DNA of 64,000 bases from Leptolyngbya sp. SIO1E4 (GCA_010672825.2 JAAHFU020000007.1:1-64000); one strand, 5' to 3'; positions 46,071-57,297 are shown, counted from the first letter of the stretch. A program made the numbers and translations. The notes: generated by a model not told the origin, from the sequence alone.

Positions 46071-46135
46071 AAAGGGTGAAGGGAATGTTTTGCGACGATG
46101 TAGATGGCATGACGCGGATGGCATGACGTAAAAAG

Positions 46136-47338
46136 TCAATTCCGTGGATGACCTGAGTAAGCCGGGTGTCTCGGGAGGTCGCTACGGTCTAACGAATCTG
46201 CGAAGGGATAAAATTCCCCTTGGTCAACGACGCCCATCACCGTTAAGTCATCACTCAAAAGTGTCAGATTAGCCCAATAGCCTGCGGCCAAATAGCCCAG
46301 CTCATGATCCACTTTAATGGCCTTTGCCGGGTAGAGGGTTGCCATGCGCAGGGCTTCATCCAGCGGAATGCCGACGGAGTGAACGCAGTTTGCGATCGCC
46401 GCTATCATCGTCAAGGCAGAGCCGCCCAACGTCCCCTCAGCTGACACACATTTGCCGTCTCGGTAAAACACCTCTTGTCCCCCAATGACAAAGGAGTCCA
46501 CCGCTGCCCCTGCTGGCGGGGTTGCATCCGTGACCAAAATCAGCCTGTCTCCCTTCAGTTGTTTTGCCAGCGCGATGGAAGTGAAATGTACATGGTGACC
46601 GTCTGCGATGATGCTGGCATAAATAGAGGGTTGGCTAAAAGCTGCCCCAACCATGCCTGGGCTACGGCTTTGCCAGGGAGACATGGCGTTGAAGAGATGG
46701 GTCACCATGCTCACCCCGGCCTCAAACCCAGCCAGCGCTTCTTCGTAATTGGCATCGGTATGCCCTGCTGAAACAGTGATACCCGCTTCGGTCAGGGTTT
46801 GAATATCCTGGCTGGATACCCTTTCTGGTGCTAGGGTCACCAGTTTAACGGTGTCTGAGCCGAAGCCTGCGATCGCCTTCAAACTCTGGCCATCTGGCGA
46901 TCGTACGTAAGCGCCATTATGGATGCCTTTGCGCTTGGGATTTAAATAAGGCCCTTCCAAATGCAGCCCTAAAACCCGATAGGGGTGCTGCTGTCGATAG
47001 CTTTGCACCAGCACCATGGCCTGCTGCATCTCGTCATCGGGTGCTGTGATCAGGGTTGGCAAAAAACTGGTAGTGCCACTGCGGAGATTCGTGTGATGCA
47101 GGGTGTCTAGCGTGTTGGCCGTGATGGCATCGTTAAACATGACGCCACCGCAACCATTTAATTGCAGGTCGATAAAGCCAGGAGAAACATGGGACCCGCG
47201 TAGATCAACCCGTGGGCAATCGGTCGCCAAATTGGTAACTGGCAAGATCGCCAAAATACGCTGTTGATCAATTAAGAGCGCATGGTGTTGTAATACCGCT
47301 GATCCGGTATGGAGGGTGCAGTTTGTCAGGGCGTACAT
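46136..47338 (-). CDS. nagA: N-acetylglucosamine-6-phosphate deacetylase
   Basis: A 400-residue amidohydrolase-fold enzyme that deacetylates GlcNAc-6-P to GlcN-6-P in amino-sugar and wall recycling. Motifs: HVSPGFIDLQLNGCGGVMFND, HLEGPYLNPKRKGIH, TVSAGHTDANYEEA, VTHLFNAM, IADGHHVH, LVTDATPPAG and the catalytic Asp in this segment. Length is standard. It starts 9 bp after the diguanylate cyclase stop, implying cotranscription, and is followed by the short SLH gene. Confidence 0.94.
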   Translation of the reverse strand: MYALTNCTLHTGSAVLQHHALLIDQQRILAILPVTNLATDCPRVDLRGSHVSPGFIDLQLNGCGGVMFNDAITANTLDTLHHTNLRSGTTSFLPTLITAPDDEMQQAMVLVQSYRQQHPYRVLGLHLEGPYLNPKRKGIHNGAYVRSPDGQSLKAIAGFGSDTVKLVTLAPERVSSQDIQTLTEAGITVSAGHTDANYEEALAGFEAGVSMVTHLFNAMSPWQSRSPGMVGAAFSQPSIYASIIADGHHVHFTSIALAKQLKGDRLILVTDATPPAGAAVDSFVIGGQEVFYRDGKCVSAEGTLGGSALTMIAAIANCVHSVGIPLDEALRMATLYPAKAIKVDHELGYLAAGYWANLTLLSDDLTVMGVVDQGEFYPFADSLDRSDLPRHPAYSGHPRN

Positions 47339-47347
47339 GGTTTGTTG

Positions 47348-48325
47348 TCAAAATATGACGCGATTCCGACCCGTGCTCTTGGCTCGCAAGAGATTGCTGT
47401 CGGCCCGAGCAATGAGTTCAATGCCTTTAATATCATCGGAGGGGGCTAAGGTCGCAACCCCAATACTGACGGTGAGGGACAGGAGCAGATCGGCGTCAAT
47501 CACAAATGGCGTATCGTTGATGAGCTGTCGCAGACGCTCTCCAGTCTTTTCGGCTTCTGGAGGAGAGGTATTGGGCAATAGGACGACGAACTCTTCACCC
47601 CCGTAACGGAAGGGGGTTTCGTAAAATCGCATGTGATGACGGAGGCGTTCTGAAAACATGCGGAGAACTTGATCGCCTACGAGATGACCATGTTCGTCAT
47701 TCACTCGCTTAAAGTAATCGATGTCTAGAACCAGCAGACTCAGAGGGTGCTGTTGTTCGCGAGACACCTCAATCTGGCGGGGTAATTCCCAGTCAAAGGC
47801 GCGGCGATTGCCGAGCTGCGTGAGGGTATCAACCAGCGCGATCGCAGAGAGGAGGTCATTGGTTTGCGACAGTTCTTTGTAAGCTTGGATGCGCCGCATT
47901 GCCGTTCTCATGTGTGCCTGAATGAGTCGACTGAGGTAGTCAGCAGACAATTGGGGCCTTTCTGCCAAAATGTCGGGCACCCACAAATAGGTATCAGCGC
48001 CAATTTCCAAGGCCGTTGTCATCAACCCGGTTTGTCGCAGTAGTGCTTCGGTCGCCGTATGTGCCTCAGGGCAGGGCCGCTCATCTAGAAGAATGCAATA
48101 GCTCCCCGTCGAATGACGCTGCTGCCTTAGCGTGCGGCAAAGTTCCCAGTTATCTTGTTGCGTTGCCTGTAGGAGCAAAACTTCTGGGTTTTCTGATTCA
48201 AGTAGCCTGGTAGCTTCATACGCGCTATCGACCTGCCATTGTGTCATGGCAGATAATCCTCGAACCTGCTGGCAGAGACGTATGGAGAATTTATCGTCTC
48301 CAACAATTAAAACCGATACATTCAT
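47348..48325 (-). CDS. Diguanylate cyclase with response-regulator-like N-terminus
   Basis: A 325-residue protein. Residues 1-~135 look like a receiver-type fold (NVSVLIVGDDKFSIRLCQQV, ESENPEVLLLQATQQDNWELCRTLRQQ) but the DD phosphoacceptor context is divergent. A helical linker leads to a GGDEF domain (about 158-325): ALVDTLTQLGNRRAFDWEL, LLVLDIDYFKRVNDEHGH, and active site RYGGEEFVVLLP. It would make cyclic di-GMP to control motility or biofilm formation; no EAL domain. No strong RxxD inhibitory site was seen before GGEEF. ATG 48325 is used rather than TTG 48337. Confidence 0.92.
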   Translation of the reverse strand: MNVSVLIVGDDKFSIRLCQQVRGLSAMTQWQVDSAYEATRLLESENPEVLLLQATQQDNWELCRTLRQQRHSTGSYCILLDERPCPEAHTATEALLRQTGLMTTALEIGADTYLWVPDILAERPQLSADYLSRLIQAHMRTAMRRIQAYKELSQTNDLLSAIALVDTLTQLGNRRAFDWELPRQIEVSREQQHPLSLLVLDIDYFKRVNDEHGHLVGDQVLRMFSERLRHHMRFYETPFRYGGEEFVVLLPNTSPPEAEKTGERLRQLINDTPFVIDADLLLSLTVSIGVATLAPSDDIKGIELIARADSNLLRAKSTGRNRVIF

Positions 48326-48854
48326 GAACAGGCGCAATGAGCTTGTGCGAATAGACCAATATCAATGACTACGACGTCTTGAGTGGATGTTTCGGTTAAG
48401 GGAGAGCTTACAGCTATATCAACACTGAACTAATCAAGATCGTAGTCGCGGACGCACGTTTAGGTAGGGAGGATATCTCGAAACCCCAAGGGGCTAGATT
48501 CGTGGAACTCTCTCTTTTTATACACTGTCGTATTCCGATAGCTGCCTCAATAAGTTGGGTAAATCTGAGGGAATTCTCCAGATTGCAACAGGCGCGCATG
48601 GTTTAAACAGAGGGTTTATCTCTATTCACGATGAGTTGTAGGATTCCCGGAAAGCCTCGCACATCTGGGGAATATTGGAGCAGAGATAGGTGATCGCTGC
48701 CTCAGCCTCTAAGAAATTCTCCACGATGTTTCTTCATTGCCCACGATATGGGCTAACATCCCTCACAATAAAATAGAAACTTCTAACAAGAGACTCCTAA
48801 CAAAGTTTCCAAAAGTTTCTAGTTTTTGTTCGCCTTTTTCAGCGTTGCAGTTCC
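48326..48854. other. Intergenic region between GGDEF gene and alaS
   Basis: This 529-bp spacer holds the divergent promoters of the GGDEF-nagA group and alaS. I see no gene, riboswitch or T-box-like element. A 61-codon minus-strand frame at 48414-48599 has no family features. Confidence 0.4.
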
Positions 48855-51497
48855 ATGCCTACCCCTTCCCAACCACAGCCTTTAATCACCCGTGGAGCCG
48901 ACATCCGTAAAACCTTCTTGGACTTTTATGCCCAACGAGGCCATAAGATTCTGCCCAGTGCTTCCCTGGTACCAGAGGATCCTACTGTTCTGCTAACCAT
49001 TGCAGGGATGCTGCAGTTCAAACCTATTTTCCTGGGGCAGCGGCAAGCGGAGGTGGACAGAGCCACAACCTCTCAAAAATGTATTCGCACCAACGACATT
49101 GAGAATGTTGGACGAACCGCTCGCCACCATACCTTTTTTGAGATGTTGGGCAACTTCAGCTTTGGGGACTACTTCAAGGAGCAGGCAGCAGCGTGGGCTT
49201 GGGAACTCTCTACAGAAGTCTTTAAGCTGCCCCCAGAACGGTTGGTTGTTAGCGTTTTTGAAGATGACGATGAAGCTTTTGCCATTTGGCGAGATCAGAT
49301 AGGCGTACCGCCTCACCGCATTATTCGCATGGGTAAGGAAGACAACTTCTGGACATCTGGCCCGACGGGCCCTTGTGGCCCCTGCTCTGAAATTTACTAT
49401 GACTTCCATCCAGAACTCGGTGACGACAAGATTGATCTGGAGGACGATTCTCGCTTTATCGAGTTCTACAATCTCGTCTTCATGCAGTACAACCGGGATG
49501 CTGAGGACACCCTGACGCCGCTGCAGAATCAGAACATTGACACCGGCCTGGGACTGGAACGGATGGCTCAAATCCTGCAAGGCAAGCCCAATAACTATGA
49601 AACGGATCTGATTTTCCCCATTATTGAAACAGCCGCAAAAATCGCTGGGTTGACCTACCGCGACTGTGATGAAAAAACCAAAGTTTCCCTCAAAGTAATT
49701 GGGGATCATGTGCGAGCAGTCGTGCACATGATTGCGGATGGCATTACCGCCTCGAATGTAGGGCGGGGCTACGTTTTGCGCCGCCTGATTCGTCGTGTGG
49801 TGCGCCATGGACGGTTGCTCGGCATTGAAGGCGCTTTCATCAATCAGGTCGCGGCAACGGCCATTGAACTGTCGGAATCTGTCTATCCCAATGTGCGCGA
49901 GCGTGAGTCCGTCATTACGGCAGAATTGGCCCGGGAGGAAGCGCGCTTTCTGGAAACGCTGGAGCGCGGTGAGAAGCTGCTGGCAGACATCCTGGCCCGA
50001 GAGACTACTCGCATTTCTGGTGAAGATGCCTTCGTGCTGTATGACACCTATGGCTTCCCGCTAGAGCTGACCCAAGAGATTGCTGAGGAAAATAACCTCA
50101 CGGTGGATGCCGCCGGTTTTGAAGCTGAAATGGAGAAGCAGCGGCAGCGTTCTAAAGATGCCCATGAAACCATTGACCTGACTGCTCAGGGGAGTTTAGA
50201 CACCCTGGCAAACCATATTCATTCCACCGAGTTCCTCGGCTATACGGAGTCTATGAGCGCCAGCAAAGTGGAAGCCATTTTAGTCGCAGGAGTCTCAGAA
50301 ACAGTCGCGGAAGCTGGAACTGAAGTACAGGTTGTGCTCGATCAGACGCCCTTTTATGCGGAATCTGGAGGGCAAATTGGCGATCGCGGCTATCTCTCTG
50401 GCGATAACTTTGTCATTCGCATTGAAGATGTGCAGAAGGAGAGCGACTTCTTCCTGCATGTAGGACGTGTAGAGCGAGGCACGGTAAAAGTAGGCGATCA
50501 CGTTACGGCCCAAATCGATCGGGCCTGTCGTCGTCGAGCCATGGCCAACCACACGGCAACCCACCTGTTGCAAGCTGCCCTGAAAAAGCTTGTGGATGAC
50601 GGCGTTTCCCAAGCCGGGTCGCTGGTGGCCTTCGATCGCCTACGCTTTGACTTCAACTGCCCCCGAGCGCTGACCCCTGAGGAGGTGCAGCAGGTAGAAG
50701 AGCAAGTTAACACCTGGATAGGCGAAGGCCATGGGGCCACCGTTGAAATCATGGCGCTGGACGAGGCCAAGAATCGGGGCGCAACGGCCATGTTTGGGGA
50801 GAAATATGGCGCAGAAGTGCGGGTTATTGACTTTCCCGGTGTCTCCATGGAGCTGTGTGGCGGTACTCACGTGAGCAACACCGCTGAAATTGGACTGTTC
50901 AAAATCATTTCTGAGACGGGCGTAGCCTCTGGGATTCGCCGCATTGAAGCGGTGGCTGGCCCAGCCGTGCTGGACTATCTGAACGTGCGCGATGCAGTCG
51001 TGCGCGACCTGTCCGAGCGCTTTAAGGTGAAGCCGGAGGAAGTGCCCGATCGCATCACCAGTCTGCAGACAGAACTGAAGACCTCTCAGAAGGAATTGGA
51101 GGCTTTGAAGTCAGAGTTGGCGGTGGTGAAGTCCGATCAGCTCTTGGACGAGGCTGAAATGATCGGTGACCTGAAGGTGCTGGTGGCTGAAATGGCTGGA
51201 GTTGCGCCTGATGCGTTGAAGACGGCGGCAGAGCGGCTGCAGCAAAAGCTGGGGGAAGGGGCTGTGGTGCTGGGTTCGGTGCCGGAGGAGGGCAAGGTGA
51301 GCCTGGTGGCGGCGTTTAGTCCAGCCGTGATTGCGAAGAAGCTGCAGGCCGGCAAGTTTATTGGGGCGATCGCGAAACTCTGTGGGGGCGGTGGTGGCGG
51401 GCGTCCGAACCTGGCACAGGCAGGCGGGCGGGATGCTTCTAAGCTCCCGGAGGCGTTAGCAACCGCTAAACAGCAACTGACAGAGGCTTTGGGCTAG
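48855..51497 (+). CDS. alaS: Alanyl-tRNA synthetase
   Basis: An 880-residue class II synthetase charging tRNA-Ala. Aminoacylation core (1-~250): [70 protein letters not shown]. Then [14 protein letters not shown]. Editing domain: zinc ligands in ATHLLQAAL and [10 protein letters not shown]-terminal oligomerisation (C-Ala) part has a coiled coil ([19 protein letters not shown]) and [15 protein letters not shown]. Full length and intact. It converges on the kinase gene through a long hairpin. Confidence 0.97.
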   Translation: MPTPSQPQPLITRGADIRKTFLDFYAQRGHKILPSASLVPEDPTVLLTIAGMLQFKPIFLGQRQAEVDRATTSQKCIRTNDIENVGRTARHHTFFEMLGNFSFGDYFKEQAAAWAWELSTEVFKLPPERLVVSVFEDDDEAFAIWRDQIGVPPHRIIRMGKEDNFWTSGPTGPCGPCSEIYYDFHPELGDDKIDLEDDSRFIEFYNLVFMQYNRDAEDTLTPLQNQNIDTGLGLERMAQILQGKPNNYETDLIFPIIETAAKIAGLTYRDCDEKTKVSLKVIGDHVRAVVHMIADGITASNVGRGYVLRRLIRRVVRHGRLLGIEGAFINQVAATAIELSESVYPNVRERESVITAELAREEARFLETLERGEKLLADILARETTRISGEDAFVLYDTYGFPLELTQEIAEENNLTVDAAGFEAEMEKQRQRSKDAHETIDLTAQGSLDTLANHIHSTEFLGYTESMSASKVEAILVAGVSETVAEAGTEVQVVLDQTPFYAESGGQIGDRGYLSGDNFVIRIEDVQKESDFFLHVGRVERGTVKVGDHVTAQIDRACRRRAMANHTATHLLQAALKKLVDDGVSQAGSLVAFDRLRFDFNCPRALTPEEVQQVEEQVNTWIGEGHGATVEIMALDEAKNRGATAMFGEKYGAEVRVIDFPGVSMELCGGTHVSNTAEIGLFKIISETGVASGIRRIEAVAGPAVLDYLNVRDAVVRDLSERFKVKPEEVPDRITSLQTELKTSQKELEALKSELAVVKSDQLLDEAEMIGDLKVLVAEMAGVAPDALKTAAERLQQKLGEGAVVLGSVPEEGKVSLVAAFSPAVIAKKLQAGKFIGAIAKLCGGGGGGRPNLAQAGGRDASKLPEALATAKQQLTEALG

Positions 51498-51521
51498 CCA
51501 TAAAAGCCCAGGTAGTGGAGT

Positions 51522-51560
51522 GGTAGGTGGATGGCGGTCAGGAACCGCCATCCACCTACC
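51522..51560. terminator. Perfect 17-bp hairpin shared by alaS and the kinase gene
   Basis: 51522-51538 is exactly complementary to 51544-51560, around a 5-base loop (CAGGA), between the two convergent genes. It includes the kinase TAG stop (51556-51558). Without a T-tract on either side it may act as a bidirectional transcript end, or as an inverted repeat of another sort. Confidence 0.65.
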
Positions 51561-53157
51561 GAATGAGCCCCCGTCTACCGTTGGGATAAATTGTGGCCCA
51601 GTTGGTGCGGGCCATGGCCAACTGTTCATCGGTGATGCGGGCACCGGTTAGGTCGGCCCCACACAAGTTAGCACCTCTGAGATTGGCGTTTGATAAAACT
51701 GAATAGTTGAGGTTGCATCCTCGCAGGTCTGCGCCTTGTAAATTAGCGTTGCTAAAGTAAGTCCTGCCTAAGTTAGCGCCTCGCAAAGACGCTTTGGTCA
51801 AATTGGCCCGACCAAAGTTAGATCCACTCAGGTCAGCATTTTGAAAATTGGCGTTTTGCAGTTTCGTTTCAGTGAAGTTGCTGCCTATTAGGGTGACTTT
51901 CTGCAAATCGATGGAGGGCAAGGTCTGCATTGAGAAATCACGTCGCCCTTTGGAGTAAGAAGTTTTAAGGGTTTCAGCGGTGAGTTTGCCAGAGCCCCCT
52001 GATCGGTGCCCAGAACTGATGCGATCGCCCCGAGACGCTATGGGGGTGCCGTGGGTGAAAGTGCTCGACGCTTTCAAATTTGCCCGTTCTCGCCTGGCTC
52101 GAATGGCGGCAGCCATGCGGGATGACGGCGAAGAGGTATTGTCTACCGAAGTCATCTCGCGGAGGCGTCGATAGGTTGGATTCCCTTCCGAAGGGGAGGG
52201 GTCTTCCTGTCCATTCGGTTGAGTCGGAAAGGCCATATTCTGGGCAAGACTGTCCATATAAGGCTCTAAGTCTAAATCCCGTAAAATGACTTCCACCGAT
52301 TGGTAGCGATGGCGCACGGAAATCTCCAGCATTTTCTGGAGGACGTTGGCAAAATGTTCACTCACATGCACCAAATCTCGCCAGAGCATTTCCCCGGTTG
52401 TCGGGTCGTAGTCTAGCTCCTTGGGCGACTTGCCGGTCAACAAATAAATGCAGGTAACTCCAACAGCATAGATGTCGCTGGCATAAACCGGGCGCATTGC
52501 CATCTGTTCTGGTGGGGCGTAGCCAGGGGTGCCAATGGCATAGGCTGTCAGGGCAGTTTGGTCGGAGTTGTCTGATTGAATGGGGTTGACCTTATCTTTA
52601 ACCGCTCCAAAGTCAATCAAAACGAGTTTCTTATCTTCCTGCCGCCGGATCAGGTTAGCGGGTTTAATATCTCGGTGAATGACCTTACTTTCATGAACGT
52701 ATTGAACCAGGGGTAAGGATTCACTCAAAAACTGCTTGACGCCTGCCTCGCTGAATGGGCCGCCTTGCTTAACTTCTTGTTGCAGTGTCTTACCATTGAT
52801 AAATTCTTGAACCAGAAAAAATTCTTGATTCGTTTCAAAGTAGTCTAGTAGGCGGGGTAGTTGCGGATGATTACCAATTTTGCCCAAGATTTTAGCTTCT
52901 CGCTGAAAGAGATCCCGAGCCATATCTAAGACATGGGGGGCATCAGCCGAGGGTCGAAGCTGTTTGATGACGCAGAGCGGATGCCCAGGCAAAGACTCGT
53001 CCCGGGCCAGAAATGTGGCTCCAAACCCGCCCCGGCCCAGGGCACGAATGGCGCGATAGCGATCGCGTAAGCACAAGGGTGAGCCACAAGCCTGACAATG
53101 GGGCGCGCGGGAAGGATTTTTAGGTTTAGGGCAATCTAAATTGGTGCAGTAACTCAT
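51556..53157 (-). CDS. spkB: Serine/threonine protein kinase with N-terminal Cys motif and pentapeptide repeats
   Basis: A 533-residue Hanks-type kinase. N-terminus: two CxxC pairs (CTNLDCPKPK, HCQACGSPLC) forming a zinc-ribbon/Cys motif. Kinase domain (about 33-295): ALGRGGFGATFLA, VIHRDIKPANLI, VLIDFGAVKD, and PGYAPPEQ. A low-complexity linker of about 80 residues leads to pentapeptide repeats (about 420-515: A(N/D)LxG-type, NANFQNADLSGSNFGRANLTKA). This is the architecture of cyanobacterial SpkB, involved in oxidative stress. The symbol is by architecture only. Stop lies in the shared hairpin. Confidence 0.92.
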   Translation of the reverse strand: MSYCTNLDCPKPKNPSRAPHCQACGSPLCLRDRYRAIRALGRGGFGATFLARDESLPGHPLCVIKQLRPSADAPHVLDMARDLFQREAKILGKIGNHPQLPRLLDYFETNQEFFLVQEFINGKTLQQEVKQGGPFSEAGVKQFLSESLPLVQYVHESKVIHRDIKPANLIRRQEDKKLVLIDFGAVKDKVNPIQSDNSDQTALTAYAIGTPGYAPPEQMAMRPVYASDIYAVGVTCIYLLTGKSPKELDYDPTTGEMLWRDLVHVSEHFANVLQKMLEISVRHRYQSVEVILRDLDLEPYMDSLAQNMAFPTQPNGQEDPSPSEGNPTYRRLREMTSVDNTSSPSSRMAAAIRARRERANLKASSTFTHGTPIASRGDRISSGHRSGGSGKLTAETLKTSYSKGRRDFSMQTLPSIDLQKVTLIGSNFTETKLQNANFQNADLSGSNFGRANLTKASLRGANLGRTYFSNANLQGADLRGCNLNYSVLSNANLRGANLCGADLTGARITDEQLAMARTNWATIYPNGRRGLIR

Positions 53158-53660
53158 GCGACCCGATGTGCAATATCTACCCGCGTGCCATGACTGGGAG
53201 TAGGTGGTAGATGGGCGACGCCTAGAAGTTGGAGATGATTCACCCTACTCCATGCTAACCACTAAACTGACCGATTATGTGTGGTTAGCACTGGTCATAA
53301 AAACTGACGTCAGTAATGTCACATTACTCTAATTATTCCCAGCTTCCCAGGGGGGGAGATGCCCTTTTACTTATAGATTGAGTGAAGTTTCGCGCGTGCC
53401 ACTGAACGTTTGCCATGACTACCGTAAATATCGGTATTTTTCTACCTTAGAGGATCCTGAATCCCGTATTTTTTCGGAGACGCTGAGGGGCTCTGCCAGG
53501 TTTCAGCTGCGGCTGTGGCCGCAGCGTATTCCATTAAACATTGGGCAGATAGATATTGGCAGGATGTCAGTTTGCGGCATCCTCTAAAGTAGACTGGCTC
53601 TGGGAGCGATTGCGCTAAAGTAGTAGATTGCTGCCTGTTGGAAGACATCTTTAGAACGCG
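53158..53660. other. Intergenic region between kinase gene and pheT
   Basis: This 503-bp spacer holds divergent promoters. A 7-bp hairpin is present near 53506-53523 (CTGCGGC ... GCCGCAG). I see no gene; a 69-codon frame at 53378-53587 has no family features. Confidence 0.4.
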
Positions 53661-56111
53661 ATGCGCATTTCTCTAAACTGGTTGAAAGATTTAGTCCCCG
53701 TTACTCTCTCTCCAGAGGCTCTTGCCGATGCGTTAACCATGGCGGGGTTTGAAGTTGAAGATATCGAAGACCGCAGCACCTGGGCAGATGGAGTCGTGGT
53801 AGGGCATGTGGTAGATCGGCAGCCCCACCCCAATGCCGACAAGCTGAGCGTCTGCACGGTTGATATTGGGGAACCAACCCCTTCCACGATCGTTTGCGGA
53901 GCTGCGAATGTGCGATCGGGCATTTATGTTCCTGTCGCCACTGTTGGGACGTACCTGCCCATTCCTGACCGCAAAATTAAAGCGCGTGAGCTGCGAGGCG
54001 TGCCTTCTTCCGGCATGATTTGTTCTCTCGCAGAACTGGGGTTGGCGAAGGAGTCGGAAGGCATTCACGTTTTAGAGGGGCCAGACGTGACCGTTGGTGC
54101 CGATGCGCGCCCGCTGTTGGGCCTCGACGATGTTGTGTTGGACGTCACGTCTACGGCAAACCGGGCCGATGCTTTGAGCATGGTAGGGATTGCCCGTGAA
54201 GTGGCTGCGATTACTGGGGTTACCCTTACCTTGCCAACAGCCGCGCCGCCTCCCCCTCAACAAACAGCCGCGAGCGTTACGGCTTCGTTGGAGGATCCTA
54301 AGGCCTGCCCGATTTATATCGCAACGGCGTTAGCAGGGGTGAACATTGCACCCTCCCCCCCTTGGCTGCAGCAGCGTTTACAGGCTGCAGGCACCCGCCC
54401 CATCAACAACATTGTGGATATCACCAACTATGTGCTGCTGGAGTGGGGGCAGCCGCTCCACGCCTTTGATGGCGATCGCCTGGCGACGACTGCAGGCAGC
54501 GCTGAATATGTTTTGGGGGTGCGCTACAGCAAAGCAGATGAAACGCTAACGACTTTAGACAGCCAGGAGCGGGGGCTGAAACCTGAAACCTTGGTGATTA
54601 CGGCGAACGATCAGCCCGTGGCTTTAGCGGGGGTCATGGGAGGGGAAGACACAGAGGTTTTTGCCGACACCACGGCTGTTACCTTAGAGGCCGCTTACTT
54701 TGACGCCGCTGTGATTCGGCGATCGGCCCGTAGTCAAGGGCTGCGAACTGAGGCATCCGCCCGGTATGAACGGGGGGTTAACCCCGCCGAACTAGACATT
54801 GCGTGCAGTCGTGCCCTGCAGCTGATGCAGACCCTGGCGGGTGCACAGGTTGTTTCCCAAGTTACGGCGCGTACTCCAATTGGGGAAATTACCCCAACCC
54901 GAACTTTGCCCTTGCGTGTCCAACGTGTGCGAGACGTGTTAGGTGCCGTTGTCAATCTTGATCCGGATCAGCCTAGCCCCCTGCCTGCAGATAAAATTCA
55001 AGCCGTCTTAGAGACGCTGGGCTGCACGGTGGAAACAGACTCGGAAGAAGAGGGGCAGTGGCAGGTTACGGTTCCCCCTTATCGCTATCGTGACTTAGAG
55101 CGGGAAATTGACCTCATTGAAGAGATTGCTCGAATCTACGGTTATAACCACTTTGCCAATACCCTACCCCAGGCAGCCGCTGGAGGTTTCCTGTCTCCAG
55201 AGGCGACTTTGGCCCAAAAGATGCGTCAGGTCTTCCGAGCAGCAGGGTTAACAGAGCTTATCCACTATTCTTTGACAAAGCCAGATTCAGACAACCAAGT
55301 GGTGCTGGCAAACCCTCTTTTCACCGAATATTCTGCACTCCGCACTGATTTGATTGACGGCCTGATCGAAGCTTTTAAGTTCAACTTAGAGCAGGGCAAT
55401 GGCCCCCTCAATGGGTTTGAGAGTGGACGGATTTTTTGGTTGGAAGCGGAGAAACCTCAAGAAGCAGAAGTGGTGGCTGGAATTTTAGGGGGCGATGCCC
55501 GTCAGGGGCAATGGGTAAATATTGGCCGCCCCGTGCCCCTATCCTGGTTTGAGGCTAAAGGAATTCTAGAGTCTGTCTTTCAGCGGTTGGGGCTCAGCGT
55601 AGATTACCGACCAGATGACGAAGACCCCCGCTTTCATCCGGGCAGAACCGCATCACTTTGGGTTCGGGGACGGCTGCGGCTGGGCACTTTTGGCCAGCTA
55701 CACCCACAGCTGCGCCAAGAAAAGGACTTACCCGATGAGGTGTATGTTTTCCAGTTGAATTGGTCGGCCCTGGTGACATGCCTGGCAACGAGCAAGCAAA
55801 AGGCTGTTAAGTTCAGTCCCTATTCCACTTTCCCTGCTTCCGATCGCGATTTGGCCTTTTATGCCCCCATCTCAGTGTCTGTGGCTGACCTTAAAAAGGT
55901 AATGGCTAAGACAGGGGGTAAACTCCTGGAATCGGTCACCTTGTTTGATGAATATCGAGGCGAGTCTGTGCCTCAAGGACAGCACAGTTTGGCCTTCAGA
56001 CTGGTCTATCGCGCCCTTGATCGCACCCTGACCGATGAGGATATTGACCCCGTCCACCAAAAGGTCCGAGCTGCCCTAGAGAAACAGTTTCAGGTCTCCC
56101 TCAGGAGTTAG
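53661..56111 (+). CDS. pheT: Phenylalanyl-tRNA synthetase beta subunit
   Basis: An 816-residue subunit forming the (alpha-beta)2 enzyme with PheS, which is not in the window. N-terminus: [12 protein letters not shown], tRNA-binding OB fold ([27 protein letters not shown]). B3/B4 editing region with [25 protein letters not shown]5 domain from about 415, then the catalytic-like core ([19 protein letters not shown]) and C-terminal FDX-ACB domain ([39 protein letters not shown]). Its last codons overlap a 13-bp direct repeat (TTAGAGACTTTCC at 56108-56120 and 56122-56134). Confidence 0.97.
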   Translation: MRISLNWLKDLVPVTLSPEALADALTMAGFEVEDIEDRSTWADGVVVGHVVDRQPHPNADKLSVCTVDIGEPTPSTIVCGAANVRSGIYVPVATVGTYLPIPDRKIKARELRGVPSSGMICSLAELGLAKESEGIHVLEGPDVTVGADARPLLGLDDVVLDVTSTANRADALSMVGIAREVAAITGVTLTLPTAAPPPPQQTAASVTASLEDPKACPIYIATALAGVNIAPSPPWLQQRLQAAGTRPINNIVDITNYVLLEWGQPLHAFDGDRLATTAGSAEYVLGVRYSKADETLTTLDSQERGLKPETLVITANDQPVALAGVMGGEDTEVFADTTAVTLEAAYFDAAVIRRSARSQGLRTEASARYERGVNPAELDIACSRALQLMQTLAGAQVVSQVTARTPIGEITPTRTLPLRVQRVRDVLGAVVNLDPDQPSPLPADKIQAVLETLGCTVETDSEEEGQWQVTVPPYRYRDLEREIDLIEEIARIYGYNHFANTLPQAAAGGFLSPEATLAQKMRQVFRAAGLTELIHYSLTKPDSDNQVVLANPLFTEYSALRTDLIDGLIEAFKFNLEQGNGPLNGFESGRIFWLEAEKPQEAEVVAGILGGDARQGQWVNIGRPVPLSWFEAKGILESVFQRLGLSVDYRPDDEDPRFHPGRTASLWVRGRLRLGTFGQLHPQLRQEKDLPDEVYVFQLNWSALVTCLATSKQKAVKFSPYSTFPASDRDLAFYAPISVSVADLKKVMAKTGGKLLESVTLFDEYRGESVPQGQHSLAFRLVYRALDRTLTDEDIDPVHQKVRAALEKQFQVSLRS

Positions 56112-56212
56112 AGACTTTCCATTAGAGACTTTCCTTTAAAGATTCTGTCATTCTGCACGACTTAAAGATTGCTCCTCTAAAGTGATGGGGCAGTTTAGTG
56201 CCTCGGAGGGTC

Positions 56213-56770
56213 ATGCTGTCTGACGAGCCTAACCGACCGCCCCAGCCCCCTTTGCCTGATGAGCAAAACGGTGTTTTAGGGAAACGAGGGCTGCACACTG
56301 TCGTACAGCGGTTGGGGAGAACCCTAGAGCGCGATCGCCTTGTTCAAGAAACGTTGACGGAACTGCGGCAGCAGTTGAAGGTTGATCGCTTGGTGCTGTA
56401 CTACTTTTACCAGCAGTGGCGAGGGCAAGTCACGTGTGAAGCTCTGGCTGAGCCGAGTCTGTCGATTTTAGGGTCGACAGGGGCCGATGACTGCTTTAAC
56501 GACAATTATGCGACACGCTATCTGGAAGGACGGGTTCGGGCGATCGCCAATATCGCAGAGTCCGAGTTACATCCTTGCCACCGGGAGTTTTTAGAGAGCC
56601 TCCATGTGAAGGCGAATTTGGTGGTGCCGGTTCGAGTCCATCAGCGGCTCTGGGGGTTACTGATTGCTCACCACTGCCGCTGCCCCCGCAATTGGTCTGA
56701 AGCAGAGATTGCCCAGCTACAGGCCGCAGCTCAACAGCTAGCGACTGCCTCTGCAATTCAAAATAGCTAA
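56213..56770 (+). CDS. GAF domain-containing protein
   Basis: A 185-residue GAF protein. A disordered Pro-rich start is followed by a helix (TVVQRLGRTLERDRLVQETLTELRQQL) and GAF fold: VDRLVLYYFYQQWRGQVTCEALAEP, then RAIANIAESELHPCHREFLESLHVKANLVVPVRVHQRLWGLLIAHHCRCPRNWSEAEI, matching phytochrome-type GAF domains. The HxC pair near HHCRCPR recalls bilin-binding cysteines but no canonical chromophore-site motif is clear. No output domain. GTG 56198 is an alternative start. It lies 101 bp after pheT and 41 bp before tadA. Confidence 0.85.
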   Translation: MLSDEPNRPPQPPLPDEQNGVLGKRGLHTVVQRLGRTLERDRLVQETLTELRQQLKVDRLVLYYFYQQWRGQVTCEALAEPSLSILGSTGADDCFNDNYATRYLEGRVRAIANIAESELHPCHREFLESLHVKANLVVPVRVHQRLWGLLIAHHCRCPRNWSEAEIAQLQAAAQQLATASAIQNS

Positions 56771-56811
56771 GTTTCTGCGATCTTTCCTGCTGCCCCTTCA
56801 ACCCCAGTCCC

Positions 56812-57297
56812 GTGTCCTTAGACCTGTGCAACGACGATACTTACCAGCGTCACTGCGCTTGGATGAGCCGCGCCCTAGCCTTAGCCGCAGAGGCTGGTAA
56901 AGCGGGTGAAGTGCCGGTGGCTGCGATCGTCGTAGATGCAGATAACCAACTCATCGCAGCCGCGAGTAATTACCGTGAACGGCACCACGACCCTACCGCC
57001 CATGCAGAAATCCTGGCTTTACGCCAAGCTGGGCAGACCCTAGGGCGCTGGCATTTAACAGACTGTACCCTTTATGTCACCTTAGAACCTTGCCCAATGT
57101 GCGCTGGGGCAATTCTTCTGAGTCGTATTAGTCTGTTAGTTTATGGAGCTGATGATCTAAAAACCGGGGCGATTCGATCAGTATTAAACCTTCCCGATAG
57201 TGCTGCTTCTAACCATCGTCTACCGGTTTTAAGTGGGCTATTAGAACCCTTGTGTCGTGAACAACTGCAGCAGTGGTTTGGGCAACGCAGAACCTAA
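56812..57297 (+). CDS. tadA: tRNA-specific adenosine deaminase
   Basis: A 161-residue zinc deaminase converting A34 to inosine in tRNA-Arg(ACG). Catalytic site: HAE (H64, E66) and PCPMC (C94, C97). The N-terminal helix MSRALALAAEAGKAGEVPVAAIVV and the C-terminal LLEPLCREQLQQWF match TadA rather than cytidine deaminases. The first 17 residues may be an extension from GTG 56812; ATG 56863 is an alternative start. A hairpin lies 13 bp after the stop. Confidence 0.92.
   Translation: MSLDLCNDDTYQRHCAWMSRALALAAEAGKAGEVPVAAIVVDADNQLIAAASNYRERHHDPTAHAEILALRQAGQTLGRWHLTDCTLYVTLEPCPMCAGAILLSRISLLVYGADDLKTGAIRSVLNLPDSAASNHRLPVLSGLLEPLCREQLQQWFGQRRT

Noticed and set aside
48414-48599. 61-codon minus-strand frame between the GGDEF gene and alaS
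   Set aside because: No family features and no support for translation.
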